A stretch of DNA of 64,000 bases from Lichenostomus cassidix (lineage: Eukaryota > Chordata > Aves > Passeriformes > Meliphagidae), in NCBI GenBank assembly GCA_008360975.2, contig CM039183.1, forward strand, positions 76,089,850 through 76,153,849, given 5' to 3'. Within the stretch, counting starts at the first letter, position 1. The number at the start of each line of letters is the position of its first letter. Below are positions 62,556 to 64,000 of the stretch, piece by piece. The notes under the pieces are model-generated. The model worked only from the letters and a program-made list of their open reading frames with translations. It had not been told where the DNA came from and did no database searches. The translations under genes were made by a program, and so were the position numbers.

Positions 62556-63072
62556 CGTGTCTTCCCCATCCATCTACCATGCCTCTCTCCTGAGGGCATC
62601 ATCAGTCTATTTACAGAACATTGAAAATGCGTGTTGAACTAAGCCTGACTCACTCTGTGTAGGAAAATTAGTAGTACAATTATATAATTTTTACTGAGTC
62701 ATAAAAAGATGCATGTGTATACTTTGCCTAGTAGGCCTGTATTGAATGTATACGTCAATGCATGTACCATATGTAAACATTATTTGCATGTTAACTAAAG
62801 TCCCTGAAGAATGCAAGCTCTCATTACCTTGTTCATCTGGGTTGCTCTCTCAAGGAACAATAACAACACAACCCTCTGAAGTCAAGAAATAAGTTTTATC
62901 TCTATGTGGAACATAAATCTGTTTGGACTCTTCAAAGCAGCCTCCACTGGGAATGCCTGCCTCCTTATGGTACCAATCTCTGAACAACCTGAAGCACAGT
63001 TTCTTTAGAGTAGACACCTGGGGTTTAAATAAACATTTATCACAGAGACTATGGGCATCCTGGCAGTACTTT

Positions 63073-63089
63073 AAAAAAAAAAAAAAAAA
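63073..63089. repeat. A17 homopolymer
   Basis: Seventeen consecutive A residues. It is paired in inverted orientation with a T17 run 153 bp downstream. It could be a retrocopy tail, but no retrocopy body was recognised to its left. Confidence 0.9.
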
Positions 63090-63242
63090 GATTCATTGTA
63101 GAAATGAAGCTGTGGTATATTTCTGCTTTTGTGTTCATTCTGCCAATAGCAAAATCATTGTGAGTAACCAAAATGCTACAGATGAAAGTTACATTCAGCA
63201 GTTCTGTTTAAAGGCCTGCAGGATCAGAGTCCCTCATTTTCC

Positions 63243-63259
63243 TTTTTTTTTTTTTTTTT
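63243..63259. repeat. T17 homopolymer
   Basis: Seventeen consecutive T residues, the inverted partner of the A17 run at 63073-63089. Confidence 0.9.
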
Positions 63260-64000
63260 GCCTGGTATCTATCCAGTTGTGCTGTAGGGTCTGAATCCAG
63301 TATAACAACAGCAGTGAGTGACATTGCAGTGGGACTGACTTCCAACATCAAAGGCTCTTCACTGCATATGAGCTGCCCAAAAACAGCCATTCCACAGTCT
63401 ACAGGACACATCCCTGTTCCTGTCGCTTTACCTAAGGAAGGCATTTCTAGTATTCTTATCTCCATTTGGAAAGCATGTGAAGCTTGCCGTACAGAAATGG
63501 GGCTCATGGCCCAGCCCTACAGCCAGCCCAGGCACTGATGCCTCTGCTCACTGCCCGTGGTGTAACACATGGAAAACCACTTTGTGGCCCTTGCACTACA
63601 TGCAGCTGTTCTGCAGTTCCAAGGGTGCTCCCTGGGCTGGGGACACTCAGTGTAAGAGAGCCATGCAGCCTCCTCAGCAACTGGAATTCTTGCCTTTAGG
63701 AGATGTTAGCAAATGTCTGCAGGGCCCTGCTGTGTGCCTAGCCAGACCTGTCTGTCTAGAATGCCTGTGTCTGAGTTCTCCCTTGGGTTTGTCTTAGCTG
63801 TGCCCCTTCCCACTCACAGTCCAGTGAAGGTCGTGCTTCAAGGCAGCAGGGTCAGGAGCTCCAGCCATCACTCTCAGCAGCAGCATGTCTGCAGCTGCCA
63901 GCCAGGAATGCTCTACAGCGTCTTTTCCACTTGTCCATGTACCTTCTGCTTTACAGCAGAAGCTACTTGATCAATGTGAAAAGCTCATTTCTTAAGACAA

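Larger units (their letters stand above)
62556..64000. other. Unique non-coding sequence with homopolymer tracts
   Basis: Several overlapping frames of up to 123 codons occur on both strands (62923-63294 plus, 63208-63507 minus, 63477-63797 plus). Two of them read through the homopolymer runs and none has a domain. Apart from the poly(A) and poly(T) tracts nothing is recognised up to the window end. Confidence 0.5.

Overview
The window looks like avian nuclear DNA, probably intronic or intergenic sequence from a gene-poor, AT-leaning region of a large chromosome. The evidence is several truncated CR1 (chicken repeat 1) LINE fragments with typical avian 3' tails, a short solitary LTR of an endogenous retrovirus, low overall repeat density, and no primate- or rodent-type Alu, B1 or L1 elements. 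No complete protein-coding gene is visible. Nearly all open frames are shorter than about 140 codons and lack domain signatures or paired splice signals. There are no bacterial-type operons, no CRISPR array, and no tRNA or rRNA gene that I could recognise.

The best evidence for host coding sequence is one candidate internal exon on the minus strand at 27200-27370. It has 57 codons, is open throughout, is phase 0 at both ends, lies in a CpG-enriched patch, and is bounded by an AG acceptor and a CAG|GTATGA donor. I could not assign it to a family. Three weaker coding candidates are listed at low confidence: 52898-53023 minus, 57163-57217 plus and 32014-32523 minus.

Mobile elements: CR1 fragments lie at about 9239-9317, 13548-13670, 18627-18662, 19462-20050 (with a decayed reverse-transcriptase C-terminal frame), 36066-36258 and 62482-62555. 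All are on the minus strand except the last. A solo LTR occupies 15239-15500 and is flanked by a perfect 6-bp target-site duplication, GTTTTG. A possible ancient MIR-like SINE relic lies near 21915-22010.

Layout: 1-15 kb is unique sequence with an AT microsatellite and two CR1 tails. 15-20 kb holds the solo LTR, a perfect 20-bp palindrome and the largest CR1 copy. 20-36 kb holds the MIR-like relic and the candidate exon. 36-47 kb holds a CR1 tail, an AT-rich microsatellite and a CpG-enriched patch at 41.08-41.77 kb that may be a regulatory element or small CpG island. 47-64 kb holds short tandem repeats, a nearly 900-bp pyrimidine-biased block at 54.89-55.77 kb, an alternating purine-pyrimidine block at 56.07-56.22 kb, and an inverted poly(A)/poly(T) pair near 63.1-63.3 kb. 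The features are not arranged as a pathway or system, and I did not find a convincing new multi-gene system here.
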